A stretch of DNA of 64,000 nt, taken from assembly GCA_002699025.1 (NCBI GenBank), contig PABA01000038.1, positions 40,469-104,468 of the forward strand. The letters are read 5' to 3'. The position numbers and the translations under genes are program-made. Below are positions 1-7,334 of this stretch, piece after piece (the first letter of the stretch is position 1; each line of letters begins with the position of its first letter). Below the pieces are notes generated by a model. The model was not told where the DNA came from, searched no databases, and saw only the letters and a list, made by a program, of their open reading frames with translations. Source of the DNA: Sandaracinus sp. GTDB lineage: Bacteria > Myxococcota_A > Polyangia > Polyangiales > Houyiibacteriaceae.

Positions 1-539
1 ACGTCTGCCGGGCCGCCGCCGGCGACTGCGACCTGAGCGAGACCTGCACCGGCAGCTCCGCCGCCTGCCCGAGCGACCGGCTCCGGCCGAGCACGCACAC
101 CTGCCGCGGCTCCGCCGGCGTCTGCGACGTCGCCGAGACCTGCACCGGCTCGAGCCCCGCTTGCCCGGCGAACGGCTACCGCCCGGACCGCTACGTCTGC
201 CGCGCCGCCTCCGGCGACTGCGACGCGCCCGAGACCTGCACCGGCTCGAGCGCCTCCTGCCCGGCGAACGCCTACCGACCGAGCGACTACGTCTGCCGCG
301 CGGCCGACGGCGTCTGCGACGTCGCGGAGACCTGCTCCGGGACGAGCCCCCTCTGCCCGATCGACCGCAGCGCGCCCTCGGGCACGCCCTGCGTGGGACC
401 GCTGCTCTATCCCTGCGATCGCTACACCTGCAACTCCTTCGGCTCGTGCATCCGCGGAGACAACTGCCGGACCTTCGAGCAGTGCTGCGCGAGCGGCTGC
501 GAGCCGGACGGCATGATCTGCGACATCGCGATCGAGTGA
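1..539 (+). CDS. Disintegrin-like Cys-rich repeat protein, 3' end (5' partial)
   Basis: Open from the window edge (frame begins at base 3) to TGA 537-539; the start lies outside. The visible 178 residues hold four tandem modules of about 32 residues with the pattern CR-x3-G-x-CD-x2-ETC-T/S-G-x-S-x2-CP, which resembles the disintegrin core of ADAM and snake-venom proteins. A different Cys-rich tail follows, with a CCASGC segment and a final CDIAIE. Regular Cys spacing suggests a secreted, disulfide-bonded surface protein. In animals such domains bind integrins; in bacteria the role is unknown, so adhesion is only a guess. A strong hairpin lies about 100 bp downstream. Confidence 0.75.
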   Translation, partial: VCRAAAGDCDLSETCTGSSAACPSDRLRPSTHTCRGSAGVCDVAETCTGSSPACPANGYRPDRYVCRAASGDCDAPETCTGSSASCPANAYRPSDYVCRAADGVCDVAETCSGTSPLCPIDRSAPSGTPCVGPLLYPCDRYTCNSFGSCIRGDNCRTFEQCCASGCEPDGMICDIAIE

Positions 540-641
540 GCGTCGAGCGCTCGGCCCGTCCGCCCCCCCTTCTGGCGCGATCCGCGCGCGGTCTTTCCCG
601 ACACGGCGCGCTCGCTCGGCGCGCGCAGCCGTTCGAAGTTG

Positions 642-673
642 CCTGAGCCGTCCCGGAGGTTGGACGGCTCGGG
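642..673 (+). terminator. GC-rich hairpin, terminator-like
   Basis: GAGCCGTCC (645-653) pairs perfectly with GGACGGCTC (662-670). The stem extends by one G-T wobble and two more pairs, giving about 12 bp with an 8-nt loop. There is no T-run, which is common at this G+C content. It lies between the repeat-protein gene and the GTG at 700, so it could end the upstream transcript or act in the leader of the next gene. Confidence 0.5.
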
Positions 674-699
674 GGAACGCATGACAAGTTGCGTGCGCC

Positions 700-2820
700 G
701 TGAACCCCTTCTCTCGTCGCTTCTCTTTCTGGCTCCCCCTGCTCGCGCTCGCCCTCTCGCTGGGGGTCGGCTGCGGCGCCCGGACGCCGCTCGAGGCCGG
801 GGGCGGCGGCGGGGACGACTTCGACGCCGGTGATTCGCCCCCTCCCGTCGACGCCGGGATGCGACCCGACGTGGAGATCCTCGACGCGGCCGTCTGCGGC
901 GGCGAGTGCGACGACGGCGTCCTCTGCAACGGGCTCGAGGTGTGCACGGCCGAGGGCTGCGTCACCCTCCCGCCGGACTGCGACGACGGCGACGAGTGCA
1001 CCGAGGACCGCTGCGATCCGGGCCTCGACGAGTGCGTGCACGTGCCCGTCGACGCCGACCGCGACGGGGACGGCGTGACGAGCTGCGGCGGCGACTGCGA
1101 CGACCGCGACGCGCGCGTCTTCCCGGGCGCGGCCGAGGTCTGCGACATGGTCGACCAGGACTGCGACGGGCGCAGCGACGAGGGCACGCTGAGCGAGTGC
1201 GGCGACTGCCGCCCGGGCTGCACGGTCGTGACGCTGCCCGACGAGACCGGCACGAGCTGGGACGACGTCGCCGAGGAGTCGTCCGGGGTCGAGGTGGCGC
1301 CGGACGGCACGCTCCGCCTCGGCGAGACGCGCACCGAGAGCACCTTCGCGTGGATCGCCAACACCCGCTACGGGACGCTGACGAAGCTGGACCTCGAGAC
1401 CGGCGCGCAGATCGCCGAGTACGACAGCGTGCTCCTCGACGGGACGAACGGCGCGCGGCCGCCCGGGGAGGAGTGCGACAGCGAGAGCCAGGGCAACTGC
1501 CCCTCGCGCACCGCCGTGGACCTGCGCGGCAACGTCTACGTGGGCAACCGGGCCTTCAGCAACCAGGGCACGGTGACGAAGATCGCGGGGCGCGAGGAGG
1601 ACTGCATCGACCGCAACGGGAACGGGCGGATCGACACGAGCCGGGACCTCGACGCGGACGGCGTGATCGACCGGGACGGGCGCGAGTACCTCGGCCAGGC
1701 GGACGAGTGCATCCTCTGGACGGCGGACGTGGGCGGACGAAACGGCATCCCGCGGGCGCTCGCCATCGACGCCGAGGGCTTCGTCTGGGTCGGCCTGAAC
1801 GGCACCTTCCGGGTGCTCCGCCTCGACCCCTCGGACGGCGAGACCGTGCGGAACATCAGCCTCTTCCGGCGCGACGAGTTCCGCCCCTACGGCGCCGCGA
1901 TCGGCGGCGACGGAACCGTCTGGTTCACGGAGGCGCTCACCGGGAGGCTCATCGGCATCGAGGCGGGGACCGGGAGCGTGACGCACGACACGGTAGCGGG
2001 CGGAGCGCCGACCGGCTGCGTCGGGAGCTACGGCATCGCCGTCGATCAGGAGAACCGGGTCTGGCTGGCGGGCATCTCCTGCCCGGCGGCCTTCCGCTAC
2101 GACCCGGCCGACGAGAGCTGGTTCGCCGTGGGGCTGCCCGACTCGGGCGGCACGCGGGGCATCGCCGCGGACGACCGCGGGTGGATCTACGTGGGGGCGA
2201 GCCACAGCTACATCCGGATCTCGCCCCTCGGCTTCAGCTTCGGGGACCCGGTCGCGCGGCTGACGCGCTTCCGGGCCGACGACGGGAGCGAGCTGCAGGT
2301 CTTCGGGACCGAGGACGAGCCGCTGCCCGGGCTGGCGACCGTGGGCGTGGGCCTGGACGGGGACCGGAACGTCTGGATGGTGAACCAGGACTCGGGGACG
2401 GCGACGCGGCTGAACCCGGAGACGGGCGCGGTGCGGGAGTTCCCGGTCGGTGACACGCCGTACACGTACTCGGACTTCACCGGCTTCGCGCTGCGGACCT
2501 TCACCGTGCCGAACGGGTTCCTGCGGACGATCGTGCCCGGCTGCGCGGCGGGGCCGACGAGCTGGGAGGAGCTGAGCTGGGAGGCGCGGGTGCCGAGCGG
2601 GACGGCCGTGGAGGTGCGGGCGCGCACCGCGGACACGCCGGAGGGGCTGCGCTCGGCGGAGTGGATCGGGCCGTGGCGCGCGGAGCCGGTGAACCTCGGT
2701 GAGCCGCCGGGCCCGCTGCCGCAGCGGCGCTACCTCGAGCTCGAGGTGTCGCTGACGAGCGAGGACGAGAGCGCGACGCCGCGGCTCGATACGGTGAGCG
2801 TGCAGTACAACTGTCTCTGA
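700..2820 (+). CDS. Lipoprotein with MopE-like Cys-rich region and Vgb-like beta-propeller
   Basis: 706 residues from a GTG start. A signal peptide ends at a lipobox-like LGVGC (Cys about 25), so a lipid-anchored protein is expected. Residues about 40-75 are Gly/Asp-rich linker, and about 65-170 are Cys-rich with MopE/TSP3-like strings (DRDGDGVTSCGGDCDD, then CDMVDQDCDG). The rest repeats blades of about 45-60 residues with motifs such as GNVYVGN, GFVWVGLNG, GTVWFTEA, NRVWLAG and GWIYVGAS, the pattern of virginiamycin-B-lyase or NHL-type propellers. No catalytic residues can be assigned. The C-terminus (about 610-706) looks like a beta-sandwich. A binding role at the cell surface is inference. 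Confidence 0.8.
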   Translation: MNPFSRRFSFWLPLLALALSLGVGCGARTPLEAGGGGGDDFDAGDSPPPVDAGMRPDVEILDAAVCGGECDDGVLCNGLEVCTAEGCVTLPPDCDDGDECTEDRCDPGLDECVHVPVDADRDGDGVTSCGGDCDDRDARVFPGAAEVCDMVDQDCDGRSDEGTLSECGDCRPGCTVVTLPDETGTSWDDVAEESSGVEVAPDGTLRLGETRTESTFAWIANTRYGTLTKLDLETGAQIAEYDSVLLDGTNGARPPGEECDSESQGNCPSRTAVDLRGNVYVGNRAFSNQGTVTKIAGREEDCIDRNGNGRIDTSRDLDADGVIDRDGREYLGQADECILWTADVGGRNGIPRALAIDAEGFVWVGLNGTFRVLRLDPSDGETVRNISLFRRDEFRPYGAAIGGDGTVWFTEALTGRLIGIEAGTGSVTHDTVAGGAPTGCVGSYGIAVDQENRVWLAGISCPAAFRYDPADESWFAVGLPDSGGTRGIAADDRGWIYVGASHSYIRISPLGFSFGDPVARLTRFRADDGSELQVFGTEDEPLPGLATVGVGLDGDRNVWMVNQDSGTATRLNPETGAVREFPVGDTPYTYSDFTGFALRTFTVPNGFLRTIVPGCAAGPTSWEELSWEARVPSGTAVEVRARTADTPEGLRSAEWIGPWRAEPVNLGEPPGPLPQRRYLELEVSLTSEDESATPRLDTVSVQYNCL

Positions 2821-2877
2821 GCCGCGCAGCGGCTGCCCTGGTCTTCGCCCCGGCCCGCGCCCGGGCGTGTTCGGCGA

Positions 2878-2980
2878 GTGGATGGTGCTCGTGGGCCGTC
2901 TCTCCGCGGGCTTGGGGCACGGGCATGGGCACGGGTCTTGGGTGCGTGGATGGTGCTCGTGGGCCGTCTCTCCGCGGGCT
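2878..2980. repeat. Two 35-bp perfect direct repeats
   Basis: Bases 2878-2912 recur exactly at 2946-2980 (period 68). The stretch between and after them is made of GGGCAC/GGGCATGGGCAC simple repeats, then two copies of GGCGTTGCCGCCGGGGCG. This fills most of the spacer before the peroxiredoxin gene. No gene is seen here. Confidence 0.8.
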
Positions 2981-3035
2981 CGGGCATGGGCACGGGCACG
3001 GGCACGGGGCCCCGGCGTTGCCGCCGGGGCGGGCG

Positions 3036-3064
3036 TTGCCGCCGGGGGCGGGCGACTCCATAAC
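3036..3064 (+). promoter_or_regulatory. Putative sigma70-type promoter for the peroxiredoxin gene
   Basis: TTGCCG (3036-3041) and CATAAC (3059-3064) are separated by 17 bp. The ATG at 3073 is only 8 nt beyond the -10 element, so the transcript would be leaderless or nearly so. Confidence 0.4.
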
Positions 3065-3072
3065 CCCGACCC

Positions 3073-3588
3073 ATGCGCTCCGCCCTCCCCTCCGCCACGG
3101 TCCTCGTCTTCGCCGCCCTCCTCGCCGCTTGCGGCGGCACCCAGGCCTCGGACGCCACGCATCGCCGCGCGCCCGCCTTCGAGGCGCAGGATCAGCACGG
3201 GGAGACGCGCCGACTGAGCGAGTTCGCCGGGAAGGTCGTCGTCCTCTACTTCTACCCGCGCGACGCCACGCCCGGCTGCACCACCGAGGCCTGCGCCTTC
3301 CGCGACGCCTGGGATCGCTTCGAGGAGGCCGGCGCCGTCGTCGTCGGCGTGAGCACCGACGACGTCGAGGCCCACCGCGCCTTCGCCGAGGAGCACGAGC
3401 TCCCCTTCCCGCTCCTCGCCGACCCGAGCGAGTCCATCGCCGAGGCCTACGGCGTGCCCGTGCGCATGGGCTACGCGAAGCGCATGACCTTCCTCATCGA
3501 CGGTGACGGCGTCATCCGCCGCGTCTTCGAGGACGTCGACCCGGGCGTGCACGCCGACGAGGTCCTCGCGGCCATCTCCGAGCTCTGA
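3073..3588 (+). CDS. bcp: Lipid-anchored peroxiredoxin (Bcp/PrxQ type)
   Basis: 171 residues. The N-terminus is a lipoprotein signal (lipobox LLAAC, Cys about 20), which is unusual because Bcp proteins are normally cytosolic. The AhpC/TSA fold follows: KVVVLYFYPRDATPGCTTEAC holds the peroxidatic Cys and a resolving Cys five residues later, the spacing typical of PrxQ/Bcp thiol peroxidases. VVVGVSTDD and PLLADPS match conserved strands. It should reduce hydroperoxides with thioredoxin-type electrons, here probably at the periplasmic face. The gene stands alone after a repeat-rich spacer. Confidence 0.9.
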   Translation: MRSALPSATVLVFAALLAACGGTQASDATHRRAPAFEAQDQHGETRRLSEFAGKVVVLYFYPRDATPGCTTEACAFRDAWDRFEEAGAVVVGVSTDDVEAHRAFAEEHELPFPLLADPSESIAEAYGVPVRMGYAKRMTFLIDGDGVIRRVFEDVDPGVHADEVLAAISEL

Positions 3589-4141
3589 CGGGGGATCCCT
3601 CCCTTCGGTCGGGATGCCGTCCGCTCTCCGCTTTCCGCCTTCCGTGCTGGCGCTCGACATGAGCGGTCCATGCCGCGTTCGCGGAGGAGGCGGACGCAGA
3701 CGGAGGCGCGCGTCGCGAGCCCTCCCGTCGGTCGGGATGCCGTCCGCCCTCCGCGGTCCGCTTTCCGTGCCGCGACCTCGGTCGAGAGCGATCTGCTTTC
3801 CGCGGTCCGCTTTCCGTGCTGGCGCTCTCGTCGCGACCTCGGTCGCGAGCGATCCGCTTTCCGCGGTCCGCTTTCCGTGCTGGCGCTCGCCATGAGCGGT
3901 CCATGCCGCTCTCGCGGAACAGGTGGGCGTCGACGGCAGCCCGGGGCGCGATCCCGCTCTTCGGGCGGGACTCCGTCCGCCGTCTGGCGTCCACGTCTTC
4001 CACCGGCGGACGGCGGACAGCGGAGAGCGGACTGCCGGGGCCGAAGGCTCCGTAGGCCTCTCCGCGAAGCGGCCGGCGCGCGACGCAGCCGTCTTCCACC
4101 GGCGGACGGCGGATGGCGAACAGCCGGGGCCGAAGGCCCCT
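3589..4141. repeat. Non-coding spacer of composite direct repeats
   Basis: About 550 bp between convergent genes, with no convincing gene. It is built from re-used blocks: a 42-bp unit at 3786-3827 and again at 3847-3888 with one mismatch, a block with GTCGGGATGCCGTCCGC near 3610 and near 3735, CATGAGCGGTCCATGCCG near 3657 and 3892, and TCTTCCACCGGCGGACGGCG near 3998 and 4090. The mosaic arrangement suggests repeated local duplication. No terminal inverted repeats or transposase are seen. Confidence 0.7.
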
Positions 4142-4975
4142 TCAGCGCGCGATCAGGCGCTCGCGGAGGGCGGCGGCGGCCGGGGGGAGGCGCTCGACGC
4201 CGCGGTGGACGACGCGGAGCTCGCGGATGATGGGGGTGGCCGGGTGCGCGACCTGCACCATCAGGCCGCGGCGGAGATCGTCTTGCACGGCGTTCTCGCT
4301 GACGAGCGCGACGCCGATGCCGGCGCGCACGTTGCCCTTCACGGCGGCGATGGAGCCCAGCTCCATGATCACGTCGGCCTCGGGGAAGGCGCGATCGAAG
4401 ATGGCGCGCGTCGTCGCGCCCTGGCGGAACGTGACGTACGGTGCGGTGGCCGCGTCGACCCCCGGGGCGGCGACCAGGATGAGCCGATCCTCCATCCAGA
4501 GGTCGCCCGCCGGGTCCTGCACCTCCGGGTCGGGCTCGCTCACGATGGCGAGGTCGATGGCGCCCTCCTGGAGCGCGTCGAGGGCCTCCTGGGTGGTGGT
4601 CTCGCGCAGCAGATAGTGGAGCCCCGGGTGCTCGTCGCGGAAGGCCGCGAGCAGCTTCGGGAGCAGGTAGGTGCAGGCCGTCGCGCCCGCCCCGAGGCGC
4701 ACCTCGCCGGCGTGCAGCCCAGCGATCTCGGCCACCGCCCGGCGGCCGTCCTCGACCGCGGCGAGGGCGGCCCGGGCGCGGGGCACGAGCGCCGCCCCGG
4801 CGGCCGTGGGGGTGGCGCCGCGGCGGCTCCGGTGGAGGAGGGGCGCGCCGAAAGCGCTCTCGAGGCGCTGCATGGCGGCGGTGAGGGCCGGCTGACTGAG
4901 GTGCGCCCGGCGCGCGGCCTCGGTGAAGGTCCCGTGCTCGACGACCAGGAGGAAGTGGCGGAGCTCGTCCAGCAA
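4142..4975 (-). CDS. LysR-family transcriptional regulator
   Basis: 277 residues from a proposed TTG at 4975. The N-terminal winged helix is clear (LRHFLLVVEHGTFTEAARRA then LSQPALTAAMQRLE), followed by a periplasmic-binding-like effector domain (GEVRLGAGATA, DLAIVSEPDPEV, GIGVALVSE). An ATG at 5053 would add 26 residues, but that stretch has many A/T third positions, unlike the rest of the gene, and overlaps the divergent ATG at 5052. It is better read as promoter DNA. The regulator probably controls the divergent permease and itself through the palindrome at 4975-4997. The inducer is unknown. Confidence 0.85.
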   Translation of the reverse strand: MLDELRHFLLVVEHGTFTEAARRAHLSQPALTAAMQRLESAFGAPLLHRSRRGATPTAAGAALVPRARAALAAVEDGRRAVAEIAGLHAGEVRLGAGATACTYLLPKLLAAFRDEHPGLHYLLRETTTQEALDALQEGAIDLAIVSEPDPEVQDPAGDLWMEDRLILVAAPGVDAATAPYVTFRQGATTRAIFDRAFPEADVIMELGSIAAVKGNVRAGIGVALVSENAVQDDLRRGLMVQVAHPATPIIRELRVVHRGVERLPPAAAALRERLIAR

Positions 4976-4997
4976 GCCATCAGCATTGCTGATGGCT
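4975..4997. promoter_or_regulatory. 23-bp perfect palindrome, probable LysR operator
   Basis: Eleven-bp arms (AGCCATCAGCA and its complement) flank a central T. The core ATC-N9-GAT contains the T-N11-A spacing typical of LysR-family sites. It lies between the divergent LysR and permease genes and touches the proposed TTG start of the regulator. Confidence 0.7.
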
Positions 4998-5051
4998 GCG
5001 CTCGAAACAATCGATTGGCCGGAATCATCGCTGGCCCCCAGAGTCGCCTCC

Positions 5052-5756
5052 ATGGGCTGGCTGATCCTCCTCGGGCTCTTCGCCGGCGCCCTGACGACCC
5101 TCGCGGGCCTGGGCGGCGGCCTGCTGATGACCCTGGCGCTCTCGCTCCTCTGGGACCCGACGCGAGCCCTGGCCGTGGCGGCGCCGGCGCTCCTCGTGGG
5201 GAACGTGCACCGCGTCTGGCTCTACCGGGCGTACATCCAGAAGCGGCTCACCTGGACCTTCGTCGCCGGCGCCTTCCCGGGCGCGCTCGTCGGCGGCCTG
5301 CTCGCCGTCTCCCTGCCCGAGATGGTCCTGCGCGTGCTGCTGGTGGCCGCCGCCGGGCTGGCCGTGGCGCGCGAGCTCGAGCTCTTCCGCTGGCGGCCGG
5401 GCCCGCGCTCGGCCGTGCCGGCGAGCTTCGCGGCGGGCGCGCTCACCGCGACGAGCGGCGGCGGCGGCCTCCTCCTCGGCCCGCTCCTGCTCGCCTCCGG
5501 GCTGAAGCTCGAGCGCTTCGTCGTGACCGCCTCGCTCACCGCCGTCTCCATGCACATCGCCCGCCTCGCCGCCTACGGCGCCGGCGGCCTGGTGAACGCC
5601 GCGACGCTCCGCGACGCCGCCGTGCTGGCCGGCTGCATCCTCGCCGGCAACCTCCTCGGCCGCCGCGGCCGCGGCCTCCTCGACGAGAAGCGAGGTCACA
5701 CCCTCACCTGGGCCGTCCTGATGCTCTGCGTCGTCCTCAGCCTCGCGGGCCTCTGA
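5052..5756 (+). CDS. TauE/SafE (DUF81) family membrane permease
   Basis: 234 residues, almost all hydrophobic, with seven to eight predicted helices. GLGGGLLMTLALSLLW near the start and the internal GALTATSGGGGLLLGPLLLASG are the two Gly-rich re-entrant-like repeats of the TauE/SafE family, which export or take up sulfite, sulfonates, sulfoacetate or other small organic anions. The ATG at 5052 is chosen because translation upstream gives no membrane segment. Divergent from a LysR regulator, a common pairing for inducible permeases. The substrate cannot be read from sequence. Confidence 0.85.
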   Translation: MGWLILLGLFAGALTTLAGLGGGLLMTLALSLLWDPTRALAVAAPALLVGNVHRVWLYRAYIQKRLTWTFVAGAFPGALVGGLLAVSLPEMVLRVLLVAAAGLAVARELELFRWRPGPRSAVPASFAAGALTATSGGGGLLLGPLLLASGLKLERFVVTASLTAVSMHIARLAAYGAGGLVNAATLRDAAVLAGCILAGNLLGRRGRGLLDEKRGHTLTWAVLMLCVVLSLAGL

Positions 5757-5941
5757 GGCCTCCCTCCGCACGGCGGGATCCGCGGTCGGGGAGCTCTGCC
5801 CCTCGCCCCCGCTTCGCTGGCGCGTCGCGCTCCCCTCACTCCGCTCGGCGGAAGCCTCGCTCGGCCGACGGAGCCAACGACGCGCAGCTTCGAGGCTGCA
5901 GGGCGGCTCGGCTTCGCTCTTCTCGAGAGGCGAACGCTGCT

Positions 5942-7303
5942 CTACAGCGGGTCGAAGCTCGAGAGAGGGACCCGGAAGACCGTGGCCATGGAGACCGTGG
6001 TCCTGGTGGCGATGAGACCCACATCCCTTCGATTCACCCAGACGAAGGTCGTCGCACCCAACCAGCCGTCCGGGAGGTTCCACGAGCGGGTGGGTCCTCC
6101 GCGCAGATCGAAGAGCAGCACGCGGTCGGGATCGACGGCGTACACGGCCACGAGGCCTTCCCCCAAGCTCGCCGGATTCGACGACGGGAGCCGATCCACT
6201 CGCTCCGGCGCGAAGTCGCTGGCGGCCTCCGCGACGGCTCCCGCCCAGAGCTCACCTTCGCGATCGTCATTGGCCAGCGCCCACACCACGAACTCGTCGT
6301 CGGCCGCGATCGAGTTCATGAACCACCCCTCGGCCGCCTCGAACCACGCCTCCGAGGGCCCCTCGAGCGTCGGCGCCGAGACGATCTGGCGGCCCGTGCC
6401 CCAGAACACCCGCGTCCCGACCAGCGCGAAGTCGTTGATGACCGCGCCCGGCACCCCCGGCTCGAGCGGGCCCCCGCGCCGGATGCGCGTGTCCTCGTCG
6501 AAGAGCCAGAGCACGCCGCCCGGCTGAAGCACCACGCCGAACGCCTCCGGAGAGAGCCGCATGTCCTGGATGGCCACGGCCCCGGGCTGCTCCTCGACCG
6601 TCAACGTCGCGAACGGCGACTCGGGCATCGCCGGCAGCGCCGCGAGCGGCGTGCGATAGAGCCGCGACTCGTTTCCCGGGAGACCGACCTCGAACCCCAG
6701 CTCCCGATCGCTGGTCGTGACCTGACCCAAACCGCAGTTGTCGAGCGCGGAGGTATAGCGCCACGCCGCTAGCACCGACGGCCCCTCGGCGCGCACCAGC
6801 TGGAGCTGCGCCAGCCGCGAGCCGTCGTCCTCGCCGATCAGGAAGCTCGGCTCCCGCGCCCCGTTCGCGCCGTAGCCGGTGAAGGACACGATCTGCCGCT
6901 CCACCCGGCGCCCGAGCTCCACCGAGAGCACCTCGCACTCCCCCGATCCGTCGGGGCACGGTGCCCACCGAATCTCCTCGAGGACGCTCTCCGGCCGCTC
7001 CGCGTACTGCAGGTCGCACGACGCCGGCAGCCCCGGAACGGCCCGCCACCCCGCCACTCCCCCGTCGACGGGGCCCCCATCCCCCGCTGGCGCATCCACG
7101 AACGCGTCCCGCGGCGACGGCTCCGCGTCCACGGGCGCGCGGGCGTCGACCTCCGCGTCGGCCCCGGAGTCCGAAGCTCCGCCGTCCGCGCCGCCGTCCA
7201 CGCTCCCGTCCACCGGCGCCGCGTCGTCACCGCACATCGCCAACGAGGCCAAGAGCCCCAGGCCCACGACCAGTCCCCCACAGCGCCGAATCGAACGTCT
7301 CAC
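5942..7303 (-). CDS. Lipoprotein of unknown function, propeller-like
   Basis: 453 residues from GTG 7303. The start gives a compact n-region (RRSIRR), a hydrophobic core and a Cys at LASLAMC; Met before the Cys is not the usual lipobox residue. A linker of about 50 Asp/Gly/Ala residues follows, then a globular region with recurring strand motifs such as GVLWLFDED, TRVFWGTG, EFVVWALAND, GLVAVYAVD and RVLLFDLRGG. These look like blades of a WD40- or YncE-like propeller, but I do not recognise the family. The next gene upstream in the same direction encodes a SUKH protein, 31 bp away. Confidence 0.7.
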   Translation of the reverse strand: MRRSIRRCGGLVVGLGLLASLAMCGDDAAPVDGSVDGGADGGASDSGADAEVDARAPVDAEPSPRDAFVDAPAGDGGPVDGGVAGWRAVPGLPASCDLQYAERPESVLEEIRWAPCPDGSGECEVLSVELGRRVERQIVSFTGYGANGAREPSFLIGEDDGSRLAQLQLVRAEGPSVLAAWRYTSALDNCGLGQVTTSDRELGFEVGLPGNESRLYRTPLAALPAMPESPFATLTVEEQPGAVAIQDMRLSPEAFGVVLQPGGVLWLFDEDTRIRRGGPLEPGVPGAVINDFALVGTRVFWGTGRQIVSAPTLEGPSEAWFEAAEGWFMNSIAADDEFVVWALANDDREGELWAGAVAEAASDFAPERVDRLPSSNPASLGEGLVAVYAVDPDRVLLFDLRGGPTRSWNLPDGWLGATTFVWVNRRDVGLIATRTTVSMATVFRVPLSSFDPL

Positions 7304-7334
7304 AGGTACATCTTCCAGGCCGCGGGGGTCGGGA

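Noticed and set aside
5757..5941. Spacer after the permease gene searched for a terminator or small gene
   Set aside because: Only GC-rich sequence with weak dyads; no stem of 8 bp or more and no start with a ribosome binding site.
3923..6772. Long open plus-strand frame of about 950 codons
   Set aside because: It runs antisense through the LysR gene and over repeats, the permease in another frame and the minus-strand lipoprotein gene; composition is Arg/Gly/Ala-rich shadow with no domain.
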